From positions 1 through 9,132 of the forward strand of contig JAISEA010000059.1 of assembly GCA_031264475.1 (NCBI GenBank): a stretch of 9,132 nucleotides of DNA, given 5' to 3'. The stretch is from Treponema sp. (GTDB lineage Bacteria > Spirochaetota > Spirochaetia > Treponematales > Breznakiellaceae). How positions within the stretch are numbered: the first letter of the stretch is position 1; the number at the start of each line of letters is the position of its first letter. The position numbers and the translations under genes are program-made. The notes below the pieces were generated by a model. It did not search any database and was not told where the DNA came from. It was given only the letters and a program-made list of their open reading frames with translations. Positions 1-6,155 of this stretch are shown in pieces.

Positions 1-27
1 GGGCTATATTATCCATAAGGAGGGTTC

Positions 28-306
28 ATGCGAAAATATGAATTGATGGTTGTTTTCCCGTTAGAAGACGACCAACACAAGGCGGGTCGTGAACAATTAT
101 TGTCGGATCTCGGCGCGAACGGCGCAGAGATAGAGAAGACGGACGAGTTAGGCGATAAAGATTTGGCGTATGAAGTGGAAAAAAGACGGCGTGGTAAATA
201 CGTACTCTTCACTATCAAGCTCGATCCCACAAAGCAAATTATACTTGACCGTGTTTTTAAGCTCAACAGCAATCTTCTCAAATATCTTTTCATACGAATT
301 GGGTAG
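28..306 (+). CDS. rpsF: 30S ribosomal protein bS6
   Basis: Ribosomal protein bS6 of the small-subunit platform, which binds 16S rRNA together with bS18. The 92-residue product opens with the typical MRKYELMVVF strand and carries the family features GDKDLAYEVEKRRRGKY (about residues 42-58) and a C-terminal LNSNLLKYLFIR. Length is normal for the family. The start is supported by a strong Shine-Dalgarno sequence, AAGGAGGG at 17-24. It is the first visible gene of the operon; any promoter lies upstream of the window. Its stop codon sits inside the Shine-Dalgarno sequence of ssb, so the two are likely translationally coupled. Identification rests on clear family similarity. Confidence 0.97.
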   Translation: MRKYELMVVFPLEDDQHKAGREQLLSDLGANGAEIEKTDELGDKDLAYEVEKRRRGKYVLFTIKLDPTKQIILDRVFKLNSNLLKYLFIRIG

Positions 307-315
307 GAGGAGACA

Positions 316-801
316 ATGGTAGATATAAACCATGTGGTTTTGGTTGGCAGGTTGACCCGCGATGCGGAACTCAAATACACGGCAAGCGGGCAAGCCGTTT
401 GCAAATTCTCCATTGCGGTAAATCGACATCGCAAGCAGGGTGAGCAATGGGTTGATGACGTGAATTTTTTTGACATCGTGGTCTGGGGTCGTCAAGGTGA
501 ATCGCTCAACCAATACCTAGTAAAAGGGAAGCTTGTCGGTATTGACGGTGAACTCCGCCAAGATCGCTGGGAACAGGACGGACAGAATCGCTCAAAGATA
601 GAGGTTGTGGCGAATAATCTTCAACTTCTCGGTAGCAATGCAGGTCAGCCGGGGGGAACAAACGTTTCGTATCCACGGACTGAAAACAACTATTCGGATA
701 GACCGCCAGCGTCCCATGCGCCGTCCTACCAATCAGGCGGTTCACAACCGCCCGAACATTCGGGGTTGCAAGATTCGTTTGCGGATGATATTCCATTCTA
801 A
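316..801 (+). CDS. ssb: Single-stranded DNA-binding protein
   Basis: SSB coats single-stranded DNA in replication, repair and recombination and recruits partner proteins through its C-terminal tip. The 161-residue protein has an N-terminal OB fold (about residues 1-105: NHVVLVGRLTRDAELKYT, then FFDIVVWGRQGE, then LVKGKLVGIDGELR). A flexible linker rich in Gly, Pro, Ser and Gln follows, ending in the acidic tip DSFADDIPF, which is the canonical partner-binding tail. Both ends are therefore intact. The Shine-Dalgarno AGGAGGAG overlaps the rpsF stop. The position between rpsF and rpsR is the standard bacterial arrangement. Confidence 0.98.
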   Translation: MVDINHVVLVGRLTRDAELKYTASGQAVCKFSIAVNRHRKQGEQWVDDVNFFDIVVWGRQGESLNQYLVKGKLVGIDGELRQDRWEQDGQNRSKIEVVANNLQLLGSNAGQPGGTNVSYPRTENNYSDRPPASHAPSYQSGGSQPPEHSGLQDSFADDIPF

Positions 802-816
802 ATCAAGGAGAAATTT

Positions 817-1143
817 ATGGCTGATGAAAGATACAATGATAGAGACGCCGCGAGTGAGCGGTATTCCCGTGATAGGGACAGGGACAGAGACGGCGACGAA
901 GAGCGCCGCGGAGGGAAAGGTAAAGTCTTTTTCAAGAAAAAGGTTTGCAAATTCTGTAATTCAAACAACCAAAAGTTGAAAATAGACTACAAAGAGGCGG
1001 ATATGCTTCGACGTTTCATCACGGAACGAGGAAAAATCCTTCCACGACGCATCACCGGTACGTGCGCGAAGCACCAGCGGGCTATATCCTTGGCTATTAA
1101 GCGCGCTCGTATGATCGCCTTACTGCCTTTTGTCGCAGACTAG
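817..1143 (+). CDS. rpsR: 30S ribosomal protein bS18
   Basis: bS18 pairs with bS6 on the 30S platform. The conserved core starts near residue 36 ([12 protein letters not shown]) and contains [22 protein letters not shown] and a C-terminal [21 protein letters not shown]. Cys44, Cys47, Cys83 and His86 form a CxxC...CxxH set like the zinc-binding version of the protein. The roughly 30 residues before the core are very hydrophilic and include an alternating Arg-Asp run (residues 18-25), which makes the protein longer (108 aa) than the usual 75-85. A Shine-Dalgarno AAGGAG at 805-810 supports this start, so the extension is probably translated. Confidence 0.97.
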   Translation: MADERYNDRDAASERYSRDRDRDRDGDEERRGGKGKVFFKKKVCKFCNSNNQKLKIDYKEADMLRRFITERGKILPRRITGTCAKHQRAISLAIKRARMIALLPFVAD

Positions 1144-1145
1144 TT

Positions 1146-2123
1146 GTGGAAAAGCCGACTCGCGCCATTATTCCTGTTCTAGCTAGTGCGGCTGTCTCTG
1201 CCGTGCTCATGCAAATGGGTGGAATCTTGACGTTGGTTTGCTTGGTTCCTATTGGAGTCATCGCCTTTAGCCGTAGCGTCAAATCCACATGGGCTTCCGT
1301 ACTGTCCGCCGCGGCAATGCACTGCCTTATTTTGTTGGGCATAGCGTTATTTATGCGGCAAGAGGATTTCCCTTATTCGGTTGCCGTGTTCCTGTGGAAT
1401 TGTGTGTCTATGACCCTTATGCTCTGCGTGTTCGCATGGATAACTGCGCCGCCGATTCCAAGACCGTCAACCGCGTTCCGATTCATCATCGGCGGCGCGA
1501 TCATTTGCGTGGTTTTCGCGGTCGGTTTCTATGCAATTTCCGGTATGGATGATCTTTACGCTATTATGACCGCGCAGATAAAGGCGCTTGACACAGACTT
1601 GGGCTTAGGAAGCCAATGGGATATTGCGTCGATGACGAGAAGCATCTTCGCGGCGACTGTCAGAGGAGGCGGTTTCGCAATAGCAGTTCTGTTTCTGTTT
1701 GCAAATCGTCAAATCGGCGCGGTAATAAGCGCCATAGTCGGCAAGAAGAAAGCCTCCAATAGCGGCGTGCTTCACTTCTTCGCGCCGCCTAAACTCGTGT
1801 GGGTGTTGTCATTTTCGCTGTTGGCAGTGATTGTTTTTACAAAATTTATGCCCACGCAACCGCTTGAGATAGTCGCATGGAATGTGGTAACGATGTGCGC
1901 CCTGCTCTATACCGCGCAGGGACTCGGTATCGTGGTATATTTTCTATCCATACCCAAACGCTCGGTATGGTTCAGGATGGCTATGACATTCCTCATAGTC
2001 GTCATGGTAATGAGTCCGGGAATAAACGCAATAGCCCTCGGTATTATCCTCTTGCTAGGAATCGCCGAGAACTGGGTGACGTTCCGGAATTTTGACAAGA
2101 CGTCATCTACTCCGGTGATGTGA
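1146..2123 (+). CDS. DUF2232/YybS-like integral membrane protein
   Basis: A polytopic inner-membrane protein of 325 residues and unproven function. Hydrophobic segments are visible at about residues 8-41, 50-70, 77-100, 110-132, 167-187, 216-234, 240-268 and 277-308, suggesting 8 or more membrane spans. The C-terminal pattern, a hydrophobic hairpin leading into LGIAENWVTFRNF, resembles the end of the DUF2232 (YybS) family. YybS also lies beside rpsR/rplI/dnaB in Firmicutes, and context and topology agree here. The start is GTG two bases after the rpsR stop, with no good Shine-Dalgarno sequence, so translation probably depends on coupling to rpsR. A role in envelope or ribosome-linked physiology would be a guess. 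Confidence 0.8.
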   Translation: MEKPTRAIIPVLASAAVSAVLMQMGGILTLVCLVPIGVIAFSRSVKSTWASVLSAAAMHCLILLGIALFMRQEDFPYSVAVFLWNCVSMTLMLCVFAWITAPPIPRPSTAFRFIIGGAIICVVFAVGFYAISGMDDLYAIMTAQIKALDTDLGLGSQWDIASMTRSIFAATVRGGGFAIAVLFLFANRQIGAVISAIVGKKKASNSGVLHFFAPPKLVWVLSFSLLAVIVFTKFMPTQPLEIVAWNVVTMCALLYTAQGLGIVVYFLSIPKRSVWFRMAMTFLIVVMVMSPGINAIALGIILLLGIAENWVTFRNFDKTSSTPVM

Positions 2124-2135
2124 TTTTAATTTTAG

Positions 2136-2171
2136 GAAGGGAAAGTTAAAGTAACTTTCCACTTCTTGTTT
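2136..2171 (+). terminator. Hairpin in the rplI leader (attenuator or processing site?)
   Basis: GGAAAGTTA (2140-2148) pairs perfectly with TAACTTTCC (2152-2160) around the 3-nt loop AAG. Four more pairs, GAAG (2136-2139) with CTTC (2162-2165), form after a one-base bulge at A2161. A U-rich stretch TTGTTT follows, then the rplI Shine-Dalgarno sequence six to seven bases below the stem. The shape suits a weak intrinsic terminator or attenuator, or an RNA processing or translational control site. It lies within an operon that must be read through to dnaB, so full termination is unlikely. Mechanism is not determined. Confidence 0.55.
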
Positions 2172-2186
2172 AAGGAGCTTGTTGTT

Positions 2187-2765
2187 ATGAAAGTCATTTT
2201 GAATAAAGACCTCGCCAATCTAGGCGAGGAAGGCGATGTTAAAGATGTCGCCAAAGGTTATTTTAGGAATTATCTTTTCCCTCGCGGGATAGCGTTGCCT
2301 TACAACGAAAGCACGATCAAACTGTTTGAGTCGCGCAAAGAAGAAATTGCGGCGCGAAAAGAAGAGAAAAACAAGGCGGCTCTGAGCGACAAAGAGAAGC
2401 TTGAGCAAGTGGAACTCGTTCTCACCATGCAAGCTGGAGGAAACGGAAAGCTCTATGGCGCGGTAACGAACCAGACGGTCGCAGATGAACTATTGAAACT
2501 CGGTTTCCGCATAGAACGGAAGCGTATAGAACTGCCCGGCAACACTTTCAAGAGTGTAGGCAAGTACAAGATCAGCGTCCGCCTCTATGAAGGTATGATT
2601 GCGGAGATTCCCCTTACCGTACAGGCTCAAGTGATAAAACCGCCTGAAACGAAATCCACGACTGAAAGAGGACGTCGGCAACGCAGGACGTCGGCGCAAA
2701 CTGCGAAACCGACTCCTGTAACAGAAGCGACGCCTCAAGTCGCTACCCCGGATCACGCGACTTGA
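2187..2765 (+). CDS. rplI: 50S ribosomal protein bL9
   Basis: bL9 binds 23S rRNA near the L1 stalk and helps reading-frame fidelity. The N-terminal domain is canonical: MKVILNKDLANLGEEGDVKD, then GYFRNYLFPRGIA. A long charged connecting helix (about residues 45-80) and the C-terminal domain (to about residue 148) follow. The ATG at 2187 is preferred over an upstream in-frame TTG at 2166. It has Shine-Dalgarno AAGGAG (2172-2177) at good spacing and gives the family N-terminus, whereas the TTG falls at the foot of the leader hairpin. After the normal domain comes a low-complexity tail of about 40 residues rich in Thr, Pro, Ala and Arg, making 192 residues against the usual 150. Confidence 0.96.
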   Translation: MKVILNKDLANLGEEGDVKDVAKGYFRNYLFPRGIALPYNESTIKLFESRKEEIAARKEEKNKAALSDKEKLEQVELVLTMQAGGNGKLYGAVTNQTVADELLKLGFRIERKRIELPGNTFKSVGKYKISVRLYEGMIAEIPLTVQAQVIKPPETKSTTERGRRQRRTSAQTAKPTPVTEATPQVATPDHAT

Positions 2766-4093
2766 ACGACAAGATACCGCCCCACGATGATTCAGCGGAA
2801 CAGGCGACGTTAGGGGCTTTACTTCTCGATGCAGATGCCATAAGCGTCGCCCTTCAGTTTCTACGCCCTGAAGACTTCTACTCAAACGCCAACAAAGCCG
2901 TCTATGAAGCCATTCTTGGTTTGTTCAACAAAGGTGTGAAGGCGGATATACTTACTCTGACTGGGGAACTCAAACAGCTTGGTAAGCTTGAAGGGGTAGG
3001 TGGTGCGGCTTATGTTGCTTCTCTGACAAATGTGGTGCCGTCAAGCGCGAATGTTGAATATTATGTGCAGACGGTACAGAATCAATCCTTACGTAGGGCG
3101 CTACTTCGTGTGTCCAGCGAGATTATTACCCAATCATTTGACCAATCCTTTGAAGAACGCCTCATTTTAGAGGAAGCCCAGCAGAAGCTTTTTGACTTAG
3201 GCGACAACCGACAGGCGTTCAAAGCGAAGAGTATGCATGATCTCGTGCCGGAAGTTATCGCCATCATTGAGCGGCTTCACCTTGCGAAAAAAGAGTACAC
3301 AGGCGTTCCATCCGGTTTCGACGACCTTGACAAACTTACATCTGGCTTTCAGGCGTCTGAATTCATCGTTATTGGAGCGCGTCCTTCCATGGGGAAAACC
3401 GCTCTGGCGTTGAGTATGGCTGCAAATATTTCTATACAGAAAAAGATACCCGCCGCGTTCTTCACATTAGAAATGTCGGATATGTCTCTGCTCATGCGGC
3501 TTTTTTCAAGCGAGTCCAAGATTAACAGCAACGCCCTGAGAACCGGTTTTTTGTCTAACAATGCTGACTTTCCGAATCTCATGGAAGCGGCTGGTAGAAT
3601 CTACGATGCGCCGCTGTACATTGTTGACATTCCGAATATGAAACTGCTCGACCTCCGCGCCCAAGCGCGGCGACTCCGCGCCCAGCAAAAGGTGGAAATC
3701 GTATTCATTGACTACCTAGGGCTGATCTCTTCTGAAAACTCGCGTACTCCCCGTTATGAGCAGATAGCCGAAGTATCCCGTTCCCTCAAGAGTCTGGCGC
3801 GGGAGCTTGAGGTTCCAGTGGTGGCGTTGGCGCAACTCACCCGCGCCGCTGAAGGTGAAAAGCCGAACTTGTCAAGCCTGCGAGATTCTGGTTCCATCGA
3901 ACAAGATGCGGATGTAGTCATATTTCTGCACCGTGAGCGCGAATTTGAGAAAACTGAGCAGAGCGATGGAAAGACTGAAAATGGCAAGACTAGTTTGATT
4001 CTGGCGAAACAGCGCAATGGTCCTGTAGGAACGGTCAACCTGACTTTTTTATCAAACTACGCAAAATTTGTTCCCTTCACCGATAAAATATAG
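2762..4093 (+). CDS. dnaB: Replicative DNA helicase DnaB
   Basis: Hexameric 5'-3' helicase that unwinds DNA at the replication fork. The 443-residue protein has the N-terminal DnaB domain (about residues 5-105), a linker helix, and the RecA-like motor from about 170. Visible motor motifs are Walker A GARPSMGKT (205-213), the catalytic-Glu segment FTLEMSD (Glu237), Walker B VFIDYLGL (Asp317), the SGSIEQDADVVIFLHR block (about 376-391), and KQRNGPVG (416-423) with the Arg-finger region. No intein is present. Translation starts at TTG, whose last two bases are part of the rplI stop TGA, so the two are coupled. It closes the operon. Confidence 0.97.
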   Translation: MNDKIPPHDDSAEQATLGALLLDADAISVALQFLRPEDFYSNANKAVYEAILGLFNKGVKADILTLTGELKQLGKLEGVGGAAYVASLTNVVPSSANVEYYVQTVQNQSLRRALLRVSSEIITQSFDQSFEERLILEEAQQKLFDLGDNRQAFKAKSMHDLVPEVIAIIERLHLAKKEYTGVPSGFDDLDKLTSGFQASEFIVIGARPSMGKTALALSMAANISIQKKIPAAFFTLEMSDMSLLMRLFSSESKINSNALRTGFLSNNADFPNLMEAAGRIYDAPLYIVDIPNMKLLDLRAQARRLRAQQKVEIVFIDYLGLISSENSRTPRYEQIAEVSRSLKSLARELEVPVVALAQLTRAAEGEKPNLSSLRDSGSIEQDADVVIFLHREREFEKTEQSDGKTENGKTSLILAKQRNGPVGTVNLTFLSNYAKFVPFTDKI

Positions 4094-4112
4094 TAACGAT
4101 TCTAAATAAATA

Positions 4113-4140
4113 GACGCTTTCTCAAAGCGTAGACTCTTTT
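4113..4140 (+). terminator. Probable terminator of the rpsF-dnaB operon
   Basis: ACGCTTT (4114-4120) and AAAGCGT (4124-4130) form a perfect 7-bp stem with a CTC loop, followed by AGACTCTTTT. The U-run is short and displaced by six bases, so termination may be partial. Placement after dnaB and before a gene with its own leader supports the call. Confidence 0.5.
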
Positions 4141-4175
4141 AAATTATATTTTAGACTTTAGTATAGAGGTTTATT

Positions 4176-4511
4176 ATGGCTTTTATTGACAATTACGACC
4201 TTGAGAACTTCAAAAATGAAGCAGAATATTTGGTTTTTGAGGAACTCAAGCGACAATTTGAATCTTACCATGACACGATTTGTATATGTAATGAGTGCGT
4301 TGTTGACATGGCGGCTATCGCATTAAATTTGGTGAAACCCTTCTACCGCCACTCCATACTCGGCACCTTGTACGCGGCTCAGATTATGGAGGAAGATGAA
4401 GAGTATGCCAAAAGCATACAGGAAGCTGTCAAGACGGCTATCACGAAAGTTAGTCTCAATCCCGCGCATGACCTTCAAGATACGTTTGTTTCAAATCGAT
4501 CACCAGAATAA
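4176..4511 (+). CDS. ComFB-family protein
   Basis: A small cytoplasmic protein of 111 residues that matches the late-competence ComFB family. It has an N-terminal helix (NEAEYLVFEELKRQFESY), a cysteine motif CICNEC (Cys36, Cys38, Cys41), then VVDMAAIALNLVKPFYRHS, corresponding to the family pattern of C-x-C-x-x-C, Asp, ALN and P-x-Y. Known from the family: ComFB sits in the comF operon in Bacillus, and cyanobacterial members bind cyclic dinucleotides. Inferred here: a nucleotide-second-messenger receptor or metal-binding regulator; no competence gene is visible nearby. A Shine-Dalgarno-like TAGAGG lies 6 nt before the ATG. The next gene starts 4 nt after the stop, indicating co-transcription. 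Confidence 0.8.
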   Translation: MAFIDNYDLENFKNEAEYLVFEELKRQFESYHDTICICNECVVDMAAIALNLVKPFYRHSILGTLYAAQIMEEDEEYAKSIQEAVKTAITKVSLNPAHDLQDTFVSNRSPE

Positions 4512-4515
4512 CGCC

Positions 4516-4971
4516 ATGCAATTAAGACGGAATACATTATTTTTTTGTTTTTTGCTTTCTTTTCAGCCGCTTGTTTTACAGGCACAGTCAGCCTCGTCCC
4601 AAGCGGAACCGATAGAGTCCATCATCGGTATGACGGCGGCTGAAATCTTTTCCCAATTCGGCGCGCCGCAGACGGTGTATGCGGTACGCGGCATGGAGAG
4701 CTGGCAGGATGATATAGTCTTCGTGTACAAAGACTTTGACTGCTATGTTTACCAAGACCGTGTCTGGCAGATCAGCGTCAAGAGCGCCCTCGGCATAAAC
4801 ATTGGCGACTCAAGGGATGTCGCGGACCTTGTCTTGAACGACGCGGCTATGGTGTTTGACGACTGCATGATAGCGCCTCTGCCGTCAAAGGATTGGTCTT
4901 TGGTCATACGGGTCAACTTCAACGCCCAAGGAAAGGTAATCGCACTTTTTATTTACAGACCTGATATGTAA
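4516..4971 (+). CDS. Secreted protein of unknown function
   Basis: A 151-residue protein I do not recognise by name. The N-terminus is a signal peptide: MQLRR, a hydrophobic stretch LFFCFLLSFQPLVL, then a likely cleavage site near QAQS (residues 22-25). There is no convincing lipobox. The mature part begins with IIGMTAAEIFSQFGAPQ, which resembles the GMT-x-x-E...G-x-P opening of BamE/SmpA-like small periplasmic folds. It continues with alternating beta-like segments (DIVFVYKDFDCYVY, RVWQISV). The ATG 4 nt after the comFB-like stop is preferred over an in-frame start further upstream inside that gene because it yields the signal peptide. No clear Shine-Dalgarno sequence is present, so coupling is likely. 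Confidence 0.75.
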   Translation: MQLRRNTLFFCFLLSFQPLVLQAQSASSQAEPIESIIGMTAAEIFSQFGAPQTVYAVRGMESWQDDIVFVYKDFDCYVYQDRVWQISVKSALGINIGDSRDVADLVLNDAAMVFDDCMIAPLPSKDWSLVIRVNFNAQGKVIALFIYRPDM

Positions 4972-4976
4972 CCGCT

Positions 4977-4985
4977 TGTTATAAT
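4977..4985 (+). promoter_or_regulatory. Extended -10 promoter for the flavoprotein gene
   Basis: TGTTATAAT is a perfect extended -10 element (TG, one base, TATAAT). No -35 box is found at 16-18 bp; a TTTACA lies upstream with a 22-bp gap, which is too long. It lies just after the preceding stop, with an AT-rich leader of about 40 nt and a strong Shine-Dalgarno sequence (AAGGAGG, ending at 5024) before the ATG at 5033. Confidence 0.5.
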
Positions 4986-5032
4986 CCCTGTTTAATTAAA
5001 GAGTATATTTGAAGTATTAAGGAGGAAGTTAA

Positions 5033-5659
5033 ATGAAAGTAGTATTAGTCAATGGAAGCCCAAATGCTCATGGATGTACCTACACGGGTCTCAGTATTAT
5101 TAAGGAGCAGTTGGCGGAGCATGGCGTAGACGCTGAGATATTTCAGGTAGGCAAGAAGCCGATTGTGGGATGTACCGCTTGCAGAGTATGTAAACAGCCG
5201 GGTAAAGCGGGCAGATGCGTCTTTGATGATGATCTGGTAAATACCGTAGGGCAGGCTTTAAGAGAGGCGGATGGGATTATTCTTGGTTCCGCGGTACATT
5301 TTGCTTCGGCTACAGGCGCGGCGACTTCATTCTTTGACCGTCTGTTTTACAGTCTTGAACCAGCGGCGAAAAGGTTAAAGTTCGGCGCGTGTATTGTCAG
5401 TTGCAGGAGGGGCGGGTCAAGTTCAACCTTTGATCAGATCAACAAGTATTTTACAATTTCACAGATGCCTGTAGTTTCGTCTTGTTATTGGAATGGGATT
5501 CATGGGTTTACTCCAGAGGATGTTTATGCCGATGAAGAAGGCGTCCGTGTATTAAAAACCTTAGCTAACAACATGGCATACCTGATTAAATGTAAGTACC
5601 AAAGCAACATTGAACCGCCAGAAGAATTGCCCGTAGTTATGACAAATTTTATCCGCTGA
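5033..5659 (+). CDS. Flavodoxin-fold NAD(P)H-dependent FMN reductase / iron-sulfur flavoprotein-like
   Basis: A 208-residue cytoplasmic flavoprotein. The first beta strand and phosphate loop, MKVVLVNGSPNAHGCT, are typical of the FMN-reductase branch of the flavodoxin fold. A cysteine cluster follows: GCTACRVCK...GRCVFDDD with Cys47, Cys50, Cys53 and Cys62 (CX2CX2CX8C). This resembles the motif of iron-sulfur flavoproteins, though many family members carry similar cysteines without a proven cluster. The ADGIILGSAVHFAS segment and FFDRLFYS are the second flavin-contacting loop and the following helix. Likely role: two-electron transfer or quinone/disulfide/oxidant reduction; substrate unknown. 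It is probably a single-gene transcript. Confidence 0.87.
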   Translation: MKVVLVNGSPNAHGCTYTGLSIIKEQLAEHGVDAEIFQVGKKPIVGCTACRVCKQPGKAGRCVFDDDLVNTVGQALREADGIILGSAVHFASATGAATSFFDRLFYSLEPAAKRLKFGACIVSCRRGGSSSTFDQINKYFTISQMPVVSSCYWNGIHGFTPEDVYADEEGVRVLKTLANNMAYLIKCKYQSNIEPPEELPVVMTNFIR

Positions 5660-5665
5660 ATATGA

Positions 5666-5694
5666 TTGAACGTTTACAGAAACAGGGTTAAAAT
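5666..5694 (+). promoter_or_regulatory. Candidate promoter upstream of the repeat array
   Basis: TTGAAC (5666-5671) and TAAAAT (5689-5694) are separated by exactly 17 bp, matching the sigma-70 consensus at 4/6 and 5/6 positions. Transcription would begin near 5701 and run directly into the 23-bp repeat array, as no gene follows. The -10 overlaps the left arm of the inverted repeat at 5685-5718, which could serve as an operator. This is a sequence match only. Confidence 0.4.
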
Positions 5695-5718
5695 AGGACA
5701 GAACGCTTGTTTTAACCC
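5685..5718. repeat. Inverted repeat between flavoprotein gene and array
   Basis: GGGTTAAAA (5685-5693) is the exact reverse complement of TTTTAACCC (5710-5718), with a 16-nt centre. As RNA it would form a 9-bp stem. It has no U-tract on the + strand, so it is a poor intrinsic terminator for the flavoprotein gene, although that gene has no other candidate. It could equally be a DNA-binding dyad over the candidate promoter. Confidence 0.5.
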
Positions 5719-5723
5719 AACTA

Positions 5724-6114
5724 GTGATTGGGGTCAATTCTGGCTAGGAATTGAGGTCAATTCAGGCAAGGAATTGGAGTCAATTATGGTAAGGAATTGA
5801 GGTCAATTCAGGCAAGGAATTGGAGTCAATTCTAGTTAAGGATTGGGGTCAATTCTGGATAAGGATTGGGGTCAATTCTAGCAAGGAATTGAGGTCAATT
5901 CTGGATAAGGATTGAGGTCAATTATGGCAAGGAATCGGGGTCAATTATGGTAAGGAATTGAGGTCAATTCTGGCAAGGAATTGGAGTCAATTCTAGTTAA
6001 GGATTGGGGTCAATTATGGCAAGGAATTGGAGTCAATTCTAGTTAAGGATTGGGGTCAATTATGGCTAGGAATTGGAGTCAATTCTAACTAGTAACCGAG
6101 AGCGGTTCCAACTA
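5724..6114 (+). repeat. Array of 16 (+1 degenerate) contiguous 23-bp hairpin-forming units
   Basis: The GTCAATT core recurs at 5733 and then every 23 bp without exception to 6078, so 16 units run from 5724 to 6091 with no spacers and no net indels. Each unit reads RGRATTG, a purine-rich RRGT loop, CAATTM, and a variable 6-nt tail such as TGGCAA or TAGTTA. The first and third blocks are complementary, giving a 5-6 bp hairpin. Six units have A-to-G at position 3, which still allows a G-U pair in + strand RNA; one unit (5931-5953) has a mismatch. A 17th unit (6092-6114) is diverged but in register. AACTAGT occurs at 5719, 6087 and 6110, all in phase. No coding frame runs through it. Function unknown to me. 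Confidence 0.93.
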
Positions 6115-6155
6115 GTATGGAACTAGCCTCCGAACATTGAACAGGAACCCCACTT

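Noticed and set aside
2166..2186. Upstream TTG start for rplI
   Set aside because: It falls at the base of the leader hairpin, lacks a Shine-Dalgarno sequence, and adds seven residues before the canonical MKVIL start that has a good one.
4136..4164. Promoter before the ComFB-like gene (TAGTAT with an upstream T-rich box)
   Set aside because: The -10 is a moderate match and the -35 is essentially absent; the AT-rich sequence makes chance matches likely.
4396..4515. Longer start for the secreted protein inside the ComFB-like gene
   Set aside because: The extra 40 residues overlap a convincing gene in another frame and would bury the signal peptide.
5685..5718. Intrinsic terminator for the flavoprotein gene
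   Set aside because: The stem is followed by AACTAGTG with no U-tract on the + strand; kept only as an inverted repeat.
5724..6091. CRISPR array
   Set aside because: Units are contiguous with no unique spacers, are only 23 bp, and diverge from one another; no cas gene is present.
5724..6091. Minus-strand TTGACC/TTGACT motifs as repeated -35 boxes
   Set aside because: They arise from the repeat core itself and no -10 element lies at 16-18 bp; the nearest TAAT-like match is about 12 bp away.
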